Translations under genes and position numbers: made by a program
Notes under the pieces: generated by a model
Told to the model about the DNA's origin: nothing
The model's database searches: none
What the model saw: the letters and a program-made list of their open reading frames with translations, nothing else
Origin: Companilactobacillus insicii
GTDB taxonomy: Bacteria; Bacillota; Bacilli; Lactobacillales; Lactobacillaceae
Assembly: GCF_003946015.1 (NCBI RefSeq)
Contig: NZ_RHNU01000012.1
Coordinates: 1-64,000 of the forward strand
Direction: 5' to 3'
DNA length: 64,000 bases
Shown: positions 37,599 to 46,802 of the stretch, in pieces
Layout of the letters: every line of letters starts with the position of its first letter
Numbering within the stretch: the stretch's first letter is position 1

Positions 37599-38236
37599 TG
37601 GATAAAAAAGAAGTATCAAAAAATATTGCGAGTGAATTATTAGATATTAAGGCAGTGACATTAAGTCCCAAAAATCCATTTGTATGGGCAAGTGGCATTA
37701 ATTCTCCCATATATACTGATAATCGTTTGACAATTGCTTATCCAAAATTCCGCCAGCAAATCGCGAAAGATTTGGCTAACCTTATTAAAGAGACATATCC
37801 AGAAGTAGAAGTTATTAGTGGAGTTGCTACAGCAGGAATACCTCATTCAACGGGAGTAGCAAATATTTTGAATCTTCCGTTAAACTATGTTCGTGCTCAA
37901 CCTAAAGATCACGGTAAAAAGGGACAGATAGAAGGACGTTGTCAAGAAGGTGATAAGGTAGTTTTAATAGATGATCTTATTTCCACTGGTGGCAGTATTC
38001 TAAAAGCAGTTCATGCGGTCCGTGAGGCTGGGGCTGAGGTAATTGGAACGGCAGCTATTTTTTCATATAATTTACCTGAGAGCACAACCAATTTTGCTGA
38101 AGCACATACTGAACTAGTAACTTTGACAGATTACCCAACGATGATCGAAGTAGCTCAAGAACAAAATTATGTCGAAGCTGAAGATATGGAATTGCTAAAA
38201 CAATGGTATAAAGAGCCAGAAAGTTGGGGCAAGTAA
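37598..38236 (+). CDS. pyrE: Orotate phosphoribosyltransferase
   Basis: Orotate plus PRPP to OMP. 212 aa type I phosphoribosyltransferase with the PRPP-binding VVLIDDLISTGGS motif near residues 122-134 and a mobile loop KDHGKKGQIEG near 102. Its start and stop codons each overlap a neighbour by one base (TAATG junctions), indicating tight translational coupling. Confidence 0.96.
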   Translation: MDKKEVSKNIASELLDIKAVTLSPKNPFVWASGINSPIYTDNRLTIAYPKFRQQIAKDLANLIKETYPEVEVISGVATAGIPHSTGVANILNLPLNYVRAQPKDHGKKGQIEGRCQEGDKVVLIDDLISTGGSILKAVHAVREAGAEVIGTAAIFSYNLPESTTNFAEAHTELVTLTDYPTMIEVAQEQNYVEAEDMELLKQWYKEPESWGK

Positions 38237-39258
38237 TGGATTTATATAAAGTTGTACGGCCATTGATTTTTAAAGTTGATCCAGAAGTAGACCACCACTT
38301 GGTTGCCAATGGTTTGAAATTGTTTAATGATAATTCAAATATTTTGCGTAGAATTTTTTATACGAAGAAGCGATTAAATTTACAAGTCAAAATAAAGAAT
38401 CTAACCTTCGACTCTCCGATTGGGATTGCAGCGGGATTTGATAAGAAAGCTGAATTCTATAATAGTCTTGGAGCGTTAGGTGCCGGGTTTGTCGAAGTGG
38501 GTAGTGTAACTAAAAATGCACAATCAGGAAATAAAAAAAAGCGTGTTTTTCGTTTGGCAGAAGATCAAGCCATTATCAATCGTATGGGATTAAATAATGA
38601 CGGCATTGAAGTAACTAAATCACGATTAGAAAAACATCCTTCTAACGTAAAAATTGGTTTGAGTCTGGCCCCTGGCCACGGATTGACTGATGATCAAAAA
38701 GTTGCGGAGCTAATTGAGGATGTGAAAGCAATACATGAAGATGCGGACTATATTGCTTTGAATATTAGTTGTCCTAATCAAAAAGGTGTTGCTACATTGC
38801 AGCAAGTTGATCTATTAGCTAATTTGTTGTCAGGAATCAAGGATCTGAATATTGAAGAACCTGTATTTTGTAAGTTCGGTAATGATATTGACACTGATGA
38901 ATTAGTATCAACGTTACATTCAGTTGAAGGACTGCTAGATGGGGTCATTTTGACTAATACTAGTGGGATGAAGCGTGAGAATCTTAAATCTGCTAATAAA
39001 AAAGAAAACGGTGGTTTAAGTGGTAAGCCAATTTTTAAAACATCGATAGCTATGACGGAGTTAATTCGTAAAGCGTTTCCTGAAATGCCCATAATTTATT
39101 CAGGTGGAGTATTTACACCTGAGGATGCAGAGAAGGCTATAAATGCTGGTGCTACTTTGGTTGAAGTATACACAGGCTTTATATACAATGGACCAACACT
39201 GATAGAACGGATAAATCGTTACTTGTCTGAAAAGCAAATGATTTCAGAATTAAAATAA
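38236..39258 (+). CDS. pyrD: Dihydroorotate dehydrogenase, class 2-like
   Basis: FMN enzyme oxidising dihydroorotate to orotate. 340 aa with the extra N-terminal segment (LYKVVRPLIFKVDPEVDHH) typical of the membrane-associated quinone-dependent class 2, plus GFVEVGSVT and INRMGLNNDG motifs. However, the active-site segment reads NISCPN with Cys179, whereas class 2 enzymes generally use Ser. No pyrK or second pyrD is adjacent. Start at 38236 overlaps the pyrE stop. Last gene of the operon. Confidence 0.93.
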   Translation: MDLYKVVRPLIFKVDPEVDHHLVANGLKLFNDNSNILRRIFYTKKRLNLQVKIKNLTFDSPIGIAAGFDKKAEFYNSLGALGAGFVEVGSVTKNAQSGNKKKRVFRLAEDQAIINRMGLNNDGIEVTKSRLEKHPSNVKIGLSLAPGHGLTDDQKVAELIEDVKAIHEDADYIALNISCPNQKGVATLQQVDLLANLLSGIKDLNIEEPVFCKFGNDIDTDELVSTLHSVEGLLDGVILTNTSGMKRENLKSANKKENGGLSGKPIFKTSIAMTELIRKAFPEMPIIYSGGVFTPEDAEKAINAGATLVEVYTGFIYNGPTLIERINRYLSEKQMISELK

Positions 39259-39290
39259 GAGATTGCGGAAAATTCCGCAATCTCTTTTTT
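39259..39290. terminator. Bidirectional terminator between pyrD and the lactate permease
   Basis: Perfect 12-bp arms GAGATTGCGGAA / TTCCGCAATCTC with AA loop and T run on the plus strand; the minus side is less T-rich. Confidence 0.9.
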
Positions 39291-40882
39291 TAAAATATTA
39301 ATAGAAAAATGAAACCAACTATTCCTACGAGTAGGCAATATGTTAATGCAGGGGTCAATGTTTTACGTAAGATGTTTCCTTCTTGTCCATTTAATCCAAC
39401 TAATGAGCTGACAGCCACAATGTTATGTACGCATATCATATTACCGGCTGCGGCTCCAATAAGTTGTGCAGACAAAACTATTTGTTGTGAAATACTAGCA
39501 TTATTAGCAATATCTGATTGTATTTGTCCAAATGTTAGTGTTGAAACAGTGGCGCTTCCAGTTACAAATGAACCTAAAGCTCCTAGGAAAGGTGCAATGA
39601 ATATCCATCCCGAGGAGAAATATTGGGATACGAAATTTGCAATATACATTGGCATGCTTTGAAGCTTAGCGTCGTTGTAATTAGAGTTAGTAAATACCTG
39701 TACCATTATTAATGTTACTACTAATGCTATTGCAGTAGATTTCATGGATTTTATAACGTTTATTCCTGTGGGTATAAAGCTTTTAAGTGATTGTACCTGA
39801 ATTAATAGACCAATAATTACGGCTACCGTTAACAATGTTCCGGGGGAATATAAAAATTCCCAATCAGAATTTAATCCTTTAATCCCCATGATATTCGTCC
39901 ATGATAAGTTCAAGAAGTGGGTCAGAAAATATTTTAGGGGTTCAATTATTCTTGATAGTAACAAAAGAACGACCACAATAATATACGGGGACCAAGCCTT
40001 GACCAGTTGCATATCTGAATGTTCTTCACTTTTGTTAGTTTTTAGTTTCATAGTCCAAGGTGTTGAGAAACTAGATTTTGGAACGAGAAACTTGATTCTA
40101 ATTGTAATTATGGCAATTATGATTGTGATGAATGGAGATAGAATAGATGTGAATTCATATCCGACGAAAGTGGCCGATATTAAAGCTATGATACTGTAAC
40201 AAATTCCAATAAAAAGAGTCCAAGGTAAGAATTCTAGCCAATTTTTTAACTTAGTCTTTTTGTTTGTACCGAATAGAAAAACTAGGATAAAAACTAATAT
40301 CGTTGGCATTAATGATCCAGCGAATAAGTCGATTTTAGTTAAACTTTGTCCAACTGAGTTCAAAAATGCGGGATTATCATTTACGTTACTTAATCCAACC
40401 GTAAGTGGTGTACCAACTGCGCCGAACGCTGCAGGTGTTGAGTCAGCAATTAGTGCCAGTGCCACCGACGCAATTGGGGAGAATCCCAGAGCAATCATTA
40501 GAGGAGCAGTGACCATAGCTGGTGTTCCAAATCCAGATACCCCTTCAATTAATGCTCCAAACAAGTAAGCAATTAAGATGGTTTGAACACGCATATCGGA
40601 AGAAAGTTTTTCAAATCCGATGTTGATTCTAGTGATTGCACCAGTATGTTCTAGAGTTCGCAGCATTACTAGTGCTCCAAATAAAATCCAAATGATAGGC
40701 AGAGCCTTATGCATTGCTTGCAAAATAGATGCAAATAATATGTTTGGTTGCATTTTCCAAAATGTTGCACCTAAAATCATAACTACAGCGGCGCTGATTG
40801 ACATCCCCTTGGTGGCAGGTAGATTCAGTATACCAAGTAAAATCATAGGTAAGATAACGGCTGATGCTGCTACAAGTATCAT
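39290..40882 (-). CDS. lldP: L-lactate permease
   Basis: 530 aa polytopic LctP-family protein with about 13 membrane segments, importing or exporting lactate with protons. Family-specific segments: GALIEGVSGFGTPAMV near residue 109 and STPAAFGAVGTP near 149. SD GGGGGAATT. Transcribed convergently to the pyr operon. No lactate-utilisation (lut or lctO) gene is adjacent, so direction and role are open. Confidence 0.94.
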   Translation of the reverse strand: MILVAASAVILPMILLGILNLPATKGMSISAAVVMILGATFWKMQPNILFASILQAMHKALPIIWILFGALVMLRTLEHTGAITRINIGFEKLSSDMRVQTILIAYLFGALIEGVSGFGTPAMVTAPLMIALGFSPIASVALALIADSTPAAFGAVGTPLTVGLSNVNDNPAFLNSVGQSLTKIDLFAGSLMPTILVFILVFLFGTNKKTKLKNWLEFLPWTLFIGICYSIIALISATFVGYEFTSILSPFITIIIAIITIRIKFLVPKSSFSTPWTMKLKTNKSEEHSDMQLVKAWSPYIIVVVLLLLSRIIEPLKYFLTHFLNLSWTNIMGIKGLNSDWEFLYSPGTLLTVAVIIGLLIQVQSLKSFIPTGINVIKSMKSTAIALVVTLIMVQVFTNSNYNDAKLQSMPMYIANFVSQYFSSGWIFIAPFLGALGSFVTGSATVSTLTFGQIQSDIANNASISQQIVLSAQLIGAAAGNMICVHNIVAVSSLVGLNGQEGNILRKTLTPALTYCLLVGIVGFIFLLIF

Positions 40883-40985
40883 AATAATTCCCCCAAATTT
40901 GTTATTCTTAATTTTCAGCCTAGTTCTAAATTAGTTTAGTGGAAACATCTGACGAAAAATTTAAAATAACTTTATAAAAATTACG

Positions 40986-41033
40986 CCTCAAAGCAGTTTT
41001 TCTAGCTATTTAGTTTAGAAAAATGTTTTGAGG
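40986..41033. repeat. Long imperfect inverted repeat upstream of the lactate permease
   Basis: CCTCAAAGCAGTTTTTCTA (40986-41004) pairs with TAGAAAAATGTTTTGAGG (41016-41033) apart from one mismatch and one extra base. It lies in the 367-nt divergent gap (40883-41249) between the permease and a GNAT gene. The rest of that gap is AT-rich with promoter-like TATAAT motifs near 41188 but no gene. Confidence 0.75.
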
Positions 41034-41249
41034 TGTTTAATGTGTACAATCTGTGTTTCTAATATTAACATATAACTTTTATTGTGAAAACTTTGAAGCA
41101 CTAGCAATGAAAGCGGAAAACTTATTTATAAATTTTAACTTGCTATTGATTATTCTCACATAGCATTTTGTAAATGATTTTTCGTTTACTATAATGGTAT
41201 TTGTGAGTATATATTTATAAAATATAATGATTTCAGGAGTGAACTTAAA

Positions 41250-41726
41250 ATGAATCTTGAATACAATCAAATTGACGATATTAGTGAAGATGACTATAAG
41301 TTATTGTTAGATGCAGATTCTTACAAGGAAATTGTTGATAGTTATATTAGCCGTTCGACAGTTTTTGAAGTTTTAAATGTGGGCAAGTTAGTGGGAATTG
41401 TCGTTTTATTACCAACAAGACCCGAAACTTTAGAAATTGTGAATATAGCAGTTGCACCTGAACAACAAAATTTGGGAATTGGAACATTGATTGTGAAAAA
41501 GATGATAGAAAGTGCTGGGCTGGCTGGCTATTCTACTTTGGAGATAGGGACCGGTAGTAATTCGTATCGACAATTACATATTTATCAAAAGTTAGGGTTC
41601 AGAATGGATTGGATAGATAAAGACTTTTTCATAAAAAATTATCCAAAGAAAATTATTGATAAATATTTAACATTTGACGGATTTGTTTTGAAAGATATGG
41701 TAAGACTTAGTATGAAATTAAATTAG
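41250..41726 (+). CDS. GNAT family N-acetyltransferase
   Basis: 158 aa single-domain acetyltransferase. Acetyl-CoA binding pattern VAPEQQNLGIGTLIVKKM at about residues 69-86, followed by the GTGSNSYRQLHIYQKLGFR motif of the C-terminal half. SD CAGGAGTG. Resembles small lactobacillar GNATs of unknown substrate. Convergent with the APC permease, sharing a palindromic terminator. Confidence 0.87.
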   Translation: MNLEYNQIDDISEDDYKLLLDADSYKEIVDSYISRSTVFEVLNVGKLVGIVVLLPTRPETLEIVNIAVAPEQQNLGIGTLIVKKMIESAGLAGYSTLEIGTGSNSYRQLHIYQKLGFRMDWIDKDFFIKNYPKKIIDKYLTFDGFVLKDMVRLSMKLN

Positions 41727-41784
41727 ACATATGAAAAATAAGCTTGATATTTGTAGCAAAATATCAAGCTTATTTTTATATGTC
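41725..41784. terminator. Very long palindromic bidirectional terminator
   Basis: Arms AAAAATAAGCTTGATATTT (41734-41752) and its perfect complement (41758-41776) are extended by AGACATAT / ATATGTCT. The stem is about 27 bp with A/T tracts on both strands, and it overlaps the 3' end of the permease coding region. Confidence 0.88.
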
Positions 41785-43224
41785 TATTTCTATGTCTGGA
41801 TCTTGGTCGTTGTTATCCTTTTTTGATTGTTTATGGATATTGCTATGGCGATATCCATAGCTAAAGTAAATTATTAAACCAAAGGTAAACCAAGTTGCGA
41901 AAACTATCCACGTGACTGCTTGTAATTGTGTCATTAAAACCACGCACATAATAAATGAAATTATAGGAATAACTGGATATAAAGGAACCTTGAAGCCGAC
42001 CGGTAATTCATCATAATTATCTAATCTTCTTAAGAAAACAACTCCAATAGAAACCGTTGCGAAGGCAAATAATGTTCCAATATTAACCAATTCAGCAATT
42101 TTATCTAGTGGAATAAACATTGATACTAGACTTGCTAATATGGCGAAAGTATAAGTGTTAAATACAGGTACATGTGTATCTTTATTTATTTTTGATAATG
42201 ATTTTGGTAGAAGTCCGTCACGACTAATTGCAAATATCAATCGAGTCCCACCATATGACATAACTAGTAATACTGTAGTCATCCCTGCGACTGCACCGAA
42301 TGAAACGATTCCTGCAACCCAATTTTGATTCATGAGTTGTAATGCATAAGCGACGGGATCCGCCACATTTAATTTTGTGTAGTGTACAACTCCAACTAGT
42401 ACTGCGGCAACAGCTGCATAAAGGACTGATGCAATAAGCAATGATGAAACTATTCCAATCGGCATATCTCTTTGGGGATTTTTGACTTCTTCTGATGCAG
42501 TTGAAACAGCATCAAAACCAATGTATGCGTAAAATGCGACTGCAGAACCAGCCAAAACACCTTTAAAGCCGAATGGAAGTAACGGATTGTAGTTTTTAGG
42601 TTTGATATAAAAAATTGCTACGGCAATAAAAAGAACAATTACGATAACTTTTGTAGCAACTAAAATCGAATTAAGTTTTGTAGATTCTTTAATGCCTCTT
42701 GCTAAGATAAATCCAATAACCAGTGTTATTAATCCTGCTATTATGTTGATACCACCACTTTTTCCCGGTGTGCCCATTGATACAGATAAGAAATCGGGAA
42801 GGTTTATTCCAAAACCGGATAATAAACTTTGAAAATAGGCGGACCAACTCACAGCAACCGATGAAACGGCAAAAAGGTATTCTGATATTAATGCCCAGCC
42901 AATTACCCAAGCAATGAGTTCTCCAAAAACCGTATATACATACGCGTATGCACTACCAGCAACAGGAATAGTTGATGCAAATTCTGAATAGCACATTGCT
43001 GCTAAAGCACAAACGGCGGCAGATAAAATATAGGCAAACATGGTACCTGGACCGGCATAGTTGGCTGCTAAAATTCCGGGCGTAATAAATATTCCGGCAC
43101 CAACAATTGCACCAACTCCCATAGCAGTTAAACCCCATGCACTTAGATCACGGCTTAGTTCATCTTCAGACTTAGTATATTTTATTTCAAACTTCTTTTT
43201 CGCTAATAACTTTGCAATTTCCAT
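41776..43224 (-). CDS. APC-family amino-acid permease (YfnA/BcaP-like)
   Basis: 482 aa with about 12-13 membrane helices; APC signature GVGAIVGAGIFITPG near residues 36-50. It resembles the cationic-amino-acid-transporter branch that includes YfnA and the branched-chain amino-acid permease BcaP (YhdG). ATG at 43224 is preceded by GGAGGAGG; a longer frame to 43284 lacks an SD. Divergent from the branched-chain 2-oxoacid dehydrogenase operon, making branched-chain amino-acid uptake an attractive but unproven role. Confidence 0.85.
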   Translation of the reverse strand: MEIAKLLAKKKFEIKYTKSEDELSRDLSAWGLTAMGVGAIVGAGIFITPGILAANYAGPGTMFAYILSAAVCALAAMCYSEFASTIPVAGSAYAYVYTVFGELIAWVIGWALISEYLFAVSSVAVSWSAYFQSLLSGFGINLPDFLSVSMGTPGKSGGINIIAGLITLVIGFILARGIKESTKLNSILVATKVIVIVLFIAVAIFYIKPKNYNPLLPFGFKGVLAGSAVAFYAYIGFDAVSTASEEVKNPQRDMPIGIVSSLLIASVLYAAVAAVLVGVVHYTKLNVADPVAYALQLMNQNWVAGIVSFGAVAGMTTVLLVMSYGGTRLIFAISRDGLLPKSLSKINKDTHVPVFNTYTFAILASLVSMFIPLDKIAELVNIGTLFAFATVSIGVVFLRRLDNYDELPVGFKVPLYPVIPIISFIMCVVLMTQLQAVTWIVFATWFTFGLIIYFSYGYRHSNIHKQSKKDNNDQDPDIEIDI

Positions 43225-43310
43225 AACGCCTCCTCCTTGAATTTTTTCAGCTAAATTATAATTGGTATAAATTGTGAAAGTCAATAAATATGTTTATATT
43301 ATATTTTTTG

Positions 43311-43324
43311 TGTAACTGTTTTCA
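43311..43324 (+). promoter_or_regulatory. cre-like site between the permease and ptb
   Basis: TGTAACTGTTTTCA differs from the cre consensus only in the central CG (TG here). It lies in the divergent region, upstream of both units. Weak evidence. Confidence 0.3.
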
Positions 43325-43369
43325 TTTGCCTAGCTGGAGAGAATTATGTATACTGACGTTGGAATTTGA

Positions 43370-43398
43370 TTATGATTATATTGTGAAAATAATATAAT
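43370..43398 (+). promoter_or_regulatory. Promoter of the ptb-bkd operon
   Basis: TTATGA (43370-43375), 17-nt spacer, TATAAT (43393-43398), 38 nt upstream of the ptb start codon. No sigma-54 type -24/-12 element was seen, unlike the bacillar bkd operon. Confidence 0.6.
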
Positions 43399-43436
43399 TT
43401 ATAAAAAATGGTATATGAACTATGAGGAGGTTATTC

Positions 43437-44264
43437 ATGAATGATGCAGTACGTATTTCAGTCGCTGGAGCCAATGATCTTAAGATCTTTGAATTAGTGG
43501 ACAGTTTTCGAGATAATGGAATAATTTTTGATTTGTTCGGAGTAGGTAAAGCAAAATTTCGGTTTGGAAGTAATGTTAATTACGTTGATGCATCTTCTGA
43601 TGAAGATGTCGCCAAGCTAGCAGTCGATGATGTTTTGAATAGGGCAAATATAATTTTTAAAGGACTCATTCAAACACACACTCTTTTAAAAGAGGTTCTT
43701 AAAAAAGAACATGATTTGATCAATAAGAAGTTGTTATCTCATGTTGCAATAATTGAATTGCCATCTTTATCAAGGCCATTGTTACTGACTGATGCAGCAA
43801 TGAATATCGATCCAGATTTAGATAATGAGCGATTGATAATTGATAACGCAATTAAGGTTGCACATTCAATTGGAATTGCGTTTCCAAAGGTATCGTTAGT
43901 TAGTTCAGCTGAAAACTTCAATTCAAAAATGCCGTCTTCAGTTAAGGCAAAAGATTTAACTGATTATTATGAAACAAAACAAGTTGATGCGATAGTTTAT
44001 GGACCTTTGTCGTTAGATATTTCTCTTTCTAAAGAAATTGCTGAGGAAAAAAAATTCACCGGTCCAATACAAGGTGATGCGGATATACTGGTTGTTCCTA
44101 ATATTGATGTGGGAAATGTTTTGTATAAGTCATTAACAATGTTTGCGGATGCGAAGGTGGGTGGGATGATCGTTGGAACTAAAGTACCCATTGTATTAAC
44201 ATCTCGCGGAGATTCACTAGAAAATAAAATCTTATCTTTGAAATTTGCCTTAAAAACTATTTAA
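43437..44264 (+). CDS. ptb: Phosphate butyryltransferase family enzyme
   Basis: 275 aa Ptb/Pta-family enzyme converting branched acyl-CoA (isobutyryl-, isovaleryl-, 2-methylbutyryl-CoA) and phosphate to acyl phosphate. Family features: LTDAAMNIDPDL near residue 118, GPLSLDISLS near 192 and GADIL-like GDADILVVPNIDVGN near 218-232. Start at 43437 after GAGGAGG. First gene of the seven-gene operon; together with buk it conserves the thioester energy as ATP. Confidence 0.92.
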   Translation: MNDAVRISVAGANDLKIFELVDSFRDNGIIFDLFGVGKAKFRFGSNVNYVDASSDEDVAKLAVDDVLNRANIIFKGLIQTHTLLKEVLKKEHDLINKKLLSHVAIIELPSLSRPLLLTDAAMNIDPDLDNERLIIDNAIKVAHSIGIAFPKVSLVSSAENFNSKMPSSVKAKDLTDYYETKQVDAIVYGPLSLDISLSKEIAEEKKFTGPIQGDADILVVPNIDVGNVLYKSLTMFADAKVGGMIVGTKVPIVLTSRGDSLENKILSLKFALKTI

Positions 44265-44279
44265 AGCAGGTATGTACCT

Positions 44280-45383
44280 ATGGTAAAAACGATAATTATT
44301 AATCCGGGTTCAACATCGACTAAAATCGCTATGTTTGATGGAGAAAAAAGTATTCTGAATACAAATATTGAACATGATAATGATGAAATACTTAAATTTA
44401 ATACTTTAGTTGATCAGGAACCATTTAGAGTAAATAAAATTGAAGAATATTTGGATTCAGAAGGAATCGATTTGAATGAGGCTGATGCATTTGTTGGAAG
44501 AGGAGGCTTGATGCGTCCCATTCCTGGTGGTACTTATGAGGTTGATTCATTAATGATAGAGGATTTGAAATCTGGAAAGTTTGGAATTCATGCATCAAAT
44601 TTGGGAGCCATAATATCCAATTATTTAGCTAAAAAATTTAATAAACGTGCTTTTATTGTTGATCCAGTGGTTGTTGATGAGTTTGAACCAGTTGCATATT
44701 TAAGTGGTTTCAAAGGCTTAGACCGAAGAAGCGTATTTCACGCATTGAATCAAAAAGCAGTTGCTCGCGAGGCCTTGAAGAGAGTTGGAAAAAAATACGA
44801 TGAATCCAATGTTATTGTGGCTCATCTTGGTGGTGGAATTAGTATTGGGGCTCACAAAAATGGAAAGGTAATTGATGTTAATAACGGATTAGATGGAGAA
44901 GGTCCGTTTTCACCTAATAGAACTGGTCAAGTGAGTGCAATGAGTGTAGTAGATTATATATTCGAAAACCATGCAGATCGTGAAACTATGAGAAAGCTTA
45001 TTACACAAACCGGTGGACTTGTTTCATATCTAGGAACTAATGATTTACGCGATGTGGAAACGATGATTGATTCAGGTAACGAGTATGCCAAATTGATCTT
45101 TGATAGTTTGGTATATCAGATTTCTAAAGAAATTGCTAAGCAAGCGTCAGTGCTAAATGGTGATGTTGACCTAATAATTTTAACCGGAGGATTAGCTTAT
45201 TCATCCATCTTGACCAGTTCTTTAATACAAGAGAATAAATGGATCACAAAAGTTGAATCCATTCCAGGTGAGATGGAAATGCGGGCACTCAATTTAGGTG
45301 CACAGCGAGTTCTTACAGGAGCCGAGGAAGTAAAAAATTATCAAAAAGAATCGGAGGCTTTAGCAAATGCCAAAAGAATATGA
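44280..45383 (+). CDS. buk: Butyrate kinase (branched-chain fatty acid kinase)
   Basis: Acyl phosphate plus ADP to carboxylate plus ATP. 367 aa acetokinase/ASKHA fold: N-terminal INPGSTSTKIAMF near 6-18, VAHLGGGISIGAHKNG near 180-195, and a nucleotide-binding LILTGGLAYS near 300. SD is weak (CAGGTATG). Overlaps lpdV by 17 nt, and its end contains the lpdV SD. In an operon with bkd genes the physiological substrates are probably branched short-chain acyl phosphates. Confidence 0.93.
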   Translation: MVKTIIINPGSTSTKIAMFDGEKSILNTNIEHDNDEILKFNTLVDQEPFRVNKIEEYLDSEGIDLNEADAFVGRGGLMRPIPGGTYEVDSLMIEDLKSGKFGIHASNLGAIISNYLAKKFNKRAFIVDPVVVDEFEPVAYLSGFKGLDRRSVFHALNQKAVAREALKRVGKKYDESNVIVAHLGGGISIGAHKNGKVIDVNNGLDGEGPFSPNRTGQVSAMSVVDYIFENHADRETMRKLITQTGGLVSYLGTNDLRDVETMIDSGNEYAKLIFDSLVYQISKEIAKQASVLNGDVDLIILTGGLAYSSILTSSLIQENKWITKVESIPGEMEMRALNLGAQRVLTGAEEVKNYQKESEALANAKRI

Positions 45384-46785
45384 TTTGGTCGTACTTGGTG
45401 GTGGAATCGGAGGATATTCTGGCGCCATCAAAGCGGCAAAAGCTGGACTAAATGTTGCTTTAGTTGAAAGAGATTTGATAGGTGGAACCTGCTTAAATCG
45501 TGGTTGTATTCCTACTAAGGCTTATCTAAAAAGTGCTCAAGCAATTAGAGAATTTAAAAATATTTCAGAATTTGGTATTGAGACGAATTATGATTATAAA
45601 GTTGATTTTTTGAAAATTAAACAGCGTAAAGACAAGATAGTCCAGAGTCTGCGTAATGGTGTTTCTTCACTGATAAAAATGAATAAAATAGATTATTTTG
45701 AAGGTGAAGGTAGTGTTTTAGGTACGTCGATATTTACCCCTAAGTCAGGATCAGTTATGATCAAACCCGATGGGGATGCTGATGAAATTATTTTGACACC
45801 TAAGAATGTCTTAATAGCTACTGGATCTAGACCAGCTAATTTACCAAATATTAAGATTGATGAAAAAAATATTTTAACTTCAAATGGAATTTTGGAATTA
45901 GAGAAACTTCCTAAATCTATCTCGATTATCGGTGGTGGAGTAATTGGTGTAGAGTGGGCATCCTTGCTAACTTGGATGGGCGTTAAAGTCACAATTGTTG
46001 AATTTCAAGATCGATTAATAATCAACGAAAGTAAAAAAGTTTCGGCACAGTTAAAGAAAGAATTTGAACGTCAAGGAATTGATATGTATCTTTCTACAAA
46101 AGTGGAATCAGTCGTGTCTGATGACAATGGTGCAAAGATATCAGCTGATAATGACGGAAATGAAATTGAAATTGAATCTGAAAAAGTTTTGGTGGCTGTT
46201 GGTAGACGTCCAAATATAGAAAATATTGGATTAGAAGCAGCCGGGATTGAGTTTGATAAACGTGGAATAAAAGTAAATGAATTTTATCAAACTAGTGCAG
46301 AAAATATATATGCCGTTGGGGATGTTATTCCAACGCTCCAATTGGCACATGTGGCTGCAGCTGAATCAGAAGTAGCAGTTGACAAGATGATGAAGGAAGA
46401 TATTCCTCCAATAGATTATGACAACATCCCACGAGGGATTTATACATATCCAGAAATTGCTAGTGTCGGCATAACTGACGGTACAGATGGAAATCAAGAT
46501 CAAGCAAACCACGGACAATTCGATTTTAAGTTTAATGGCAAATCAATGATTATGGGAGAATCAATCGGTCAAGTAGAGGTCTTCTCCAATAAAAAAAATG
46601 ATGACTTGATTGGCGTAAGTATTGTTGGACCACACGCCACTGACTTGATCAGTGAGCCTGCTCTGGGATTATACTTGAACGCTACACCCGAGGAACTTGG
46701 AGAAGCTGTTCATCCTCATCCATCACTTTCGGAAGCTATTATGGAAGCAGCTCGAGATATCAATGGTAATTCACTTAATAAATAA
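45367..46785 (+). CDS. lpdV: Dihydrolipoyl dehydrogenase of the branched-chain complex
   Basis: E3 subunit, 472 aa. FAD motif GGGIGG at 11-16, redox disulfide C42/C47 (GGTCLNRGCIPTK), NAD motif GGGVIG near 183 and catalytic HPHPSLSEA near the C-terminus. Distinct in sequence from pdhD (9467-10894), so each complex has its own E3. Starts inside buk after GGAGG, and ends 17 nt before bkdAA. Confidence 0.95.
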   Translation: MPKEYDLVVLGGGIGGYSGAIKAAKAGLNVALVERDLIGGTCLNRGCIPTKAYLKSAQAIREFKNISEFGIETNYDYKVDFLKIKQRKDKIVQSLRNGVSSLIKMNKIDYFEGEGSVLGTSIFTPKSGSVMIKPDGDADEIILTPKNVLIATGSRPANLPNIKIDEKNILTSNGILELEKLPKSISIIGGGVIGVEWASLLTWMGVKVTIVEFQDRLIINESKKVSAQLKKEFERQGIDMYLSTKVESVVSDDNGAKISADNDGNEIEIESEKVLVAVGRRPNIENIGLEAAGIEFDKRGIKVNEFYQTSAENIYAVGDVIPTLQLAHVAAAESEVAVDKMMKEDIPPIDYDNIPRGIYTYPEIASVGITDGTDGNQDQANHGQFDFKFNGKSMIMGESIGQVEVFSNKKNDDLIGVSIVGPHATDLISEPALGLYLNATPEELGEAVHPHPSLSEAIMEAARDINGNSLNK

Positions 46786-46802
46786 TCGATAGGAGTATAG
46801 CT

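Noticed and set aside
39309-40934. A series of 100-117 aa open frames on the plus strand across the lactate permease
   Set aside because: They are antisense to a well-supported LctP gene, lack SD sequences and resemble no family; they arise from the codon pattern of the real gene.
43225-43436. CodY box in the permease/ptb intergenic region
   Set aside because: AT-rich stretches resemble parts of the AATTTTCWGAAAATT consensus, but no stretch matches well enough to report.
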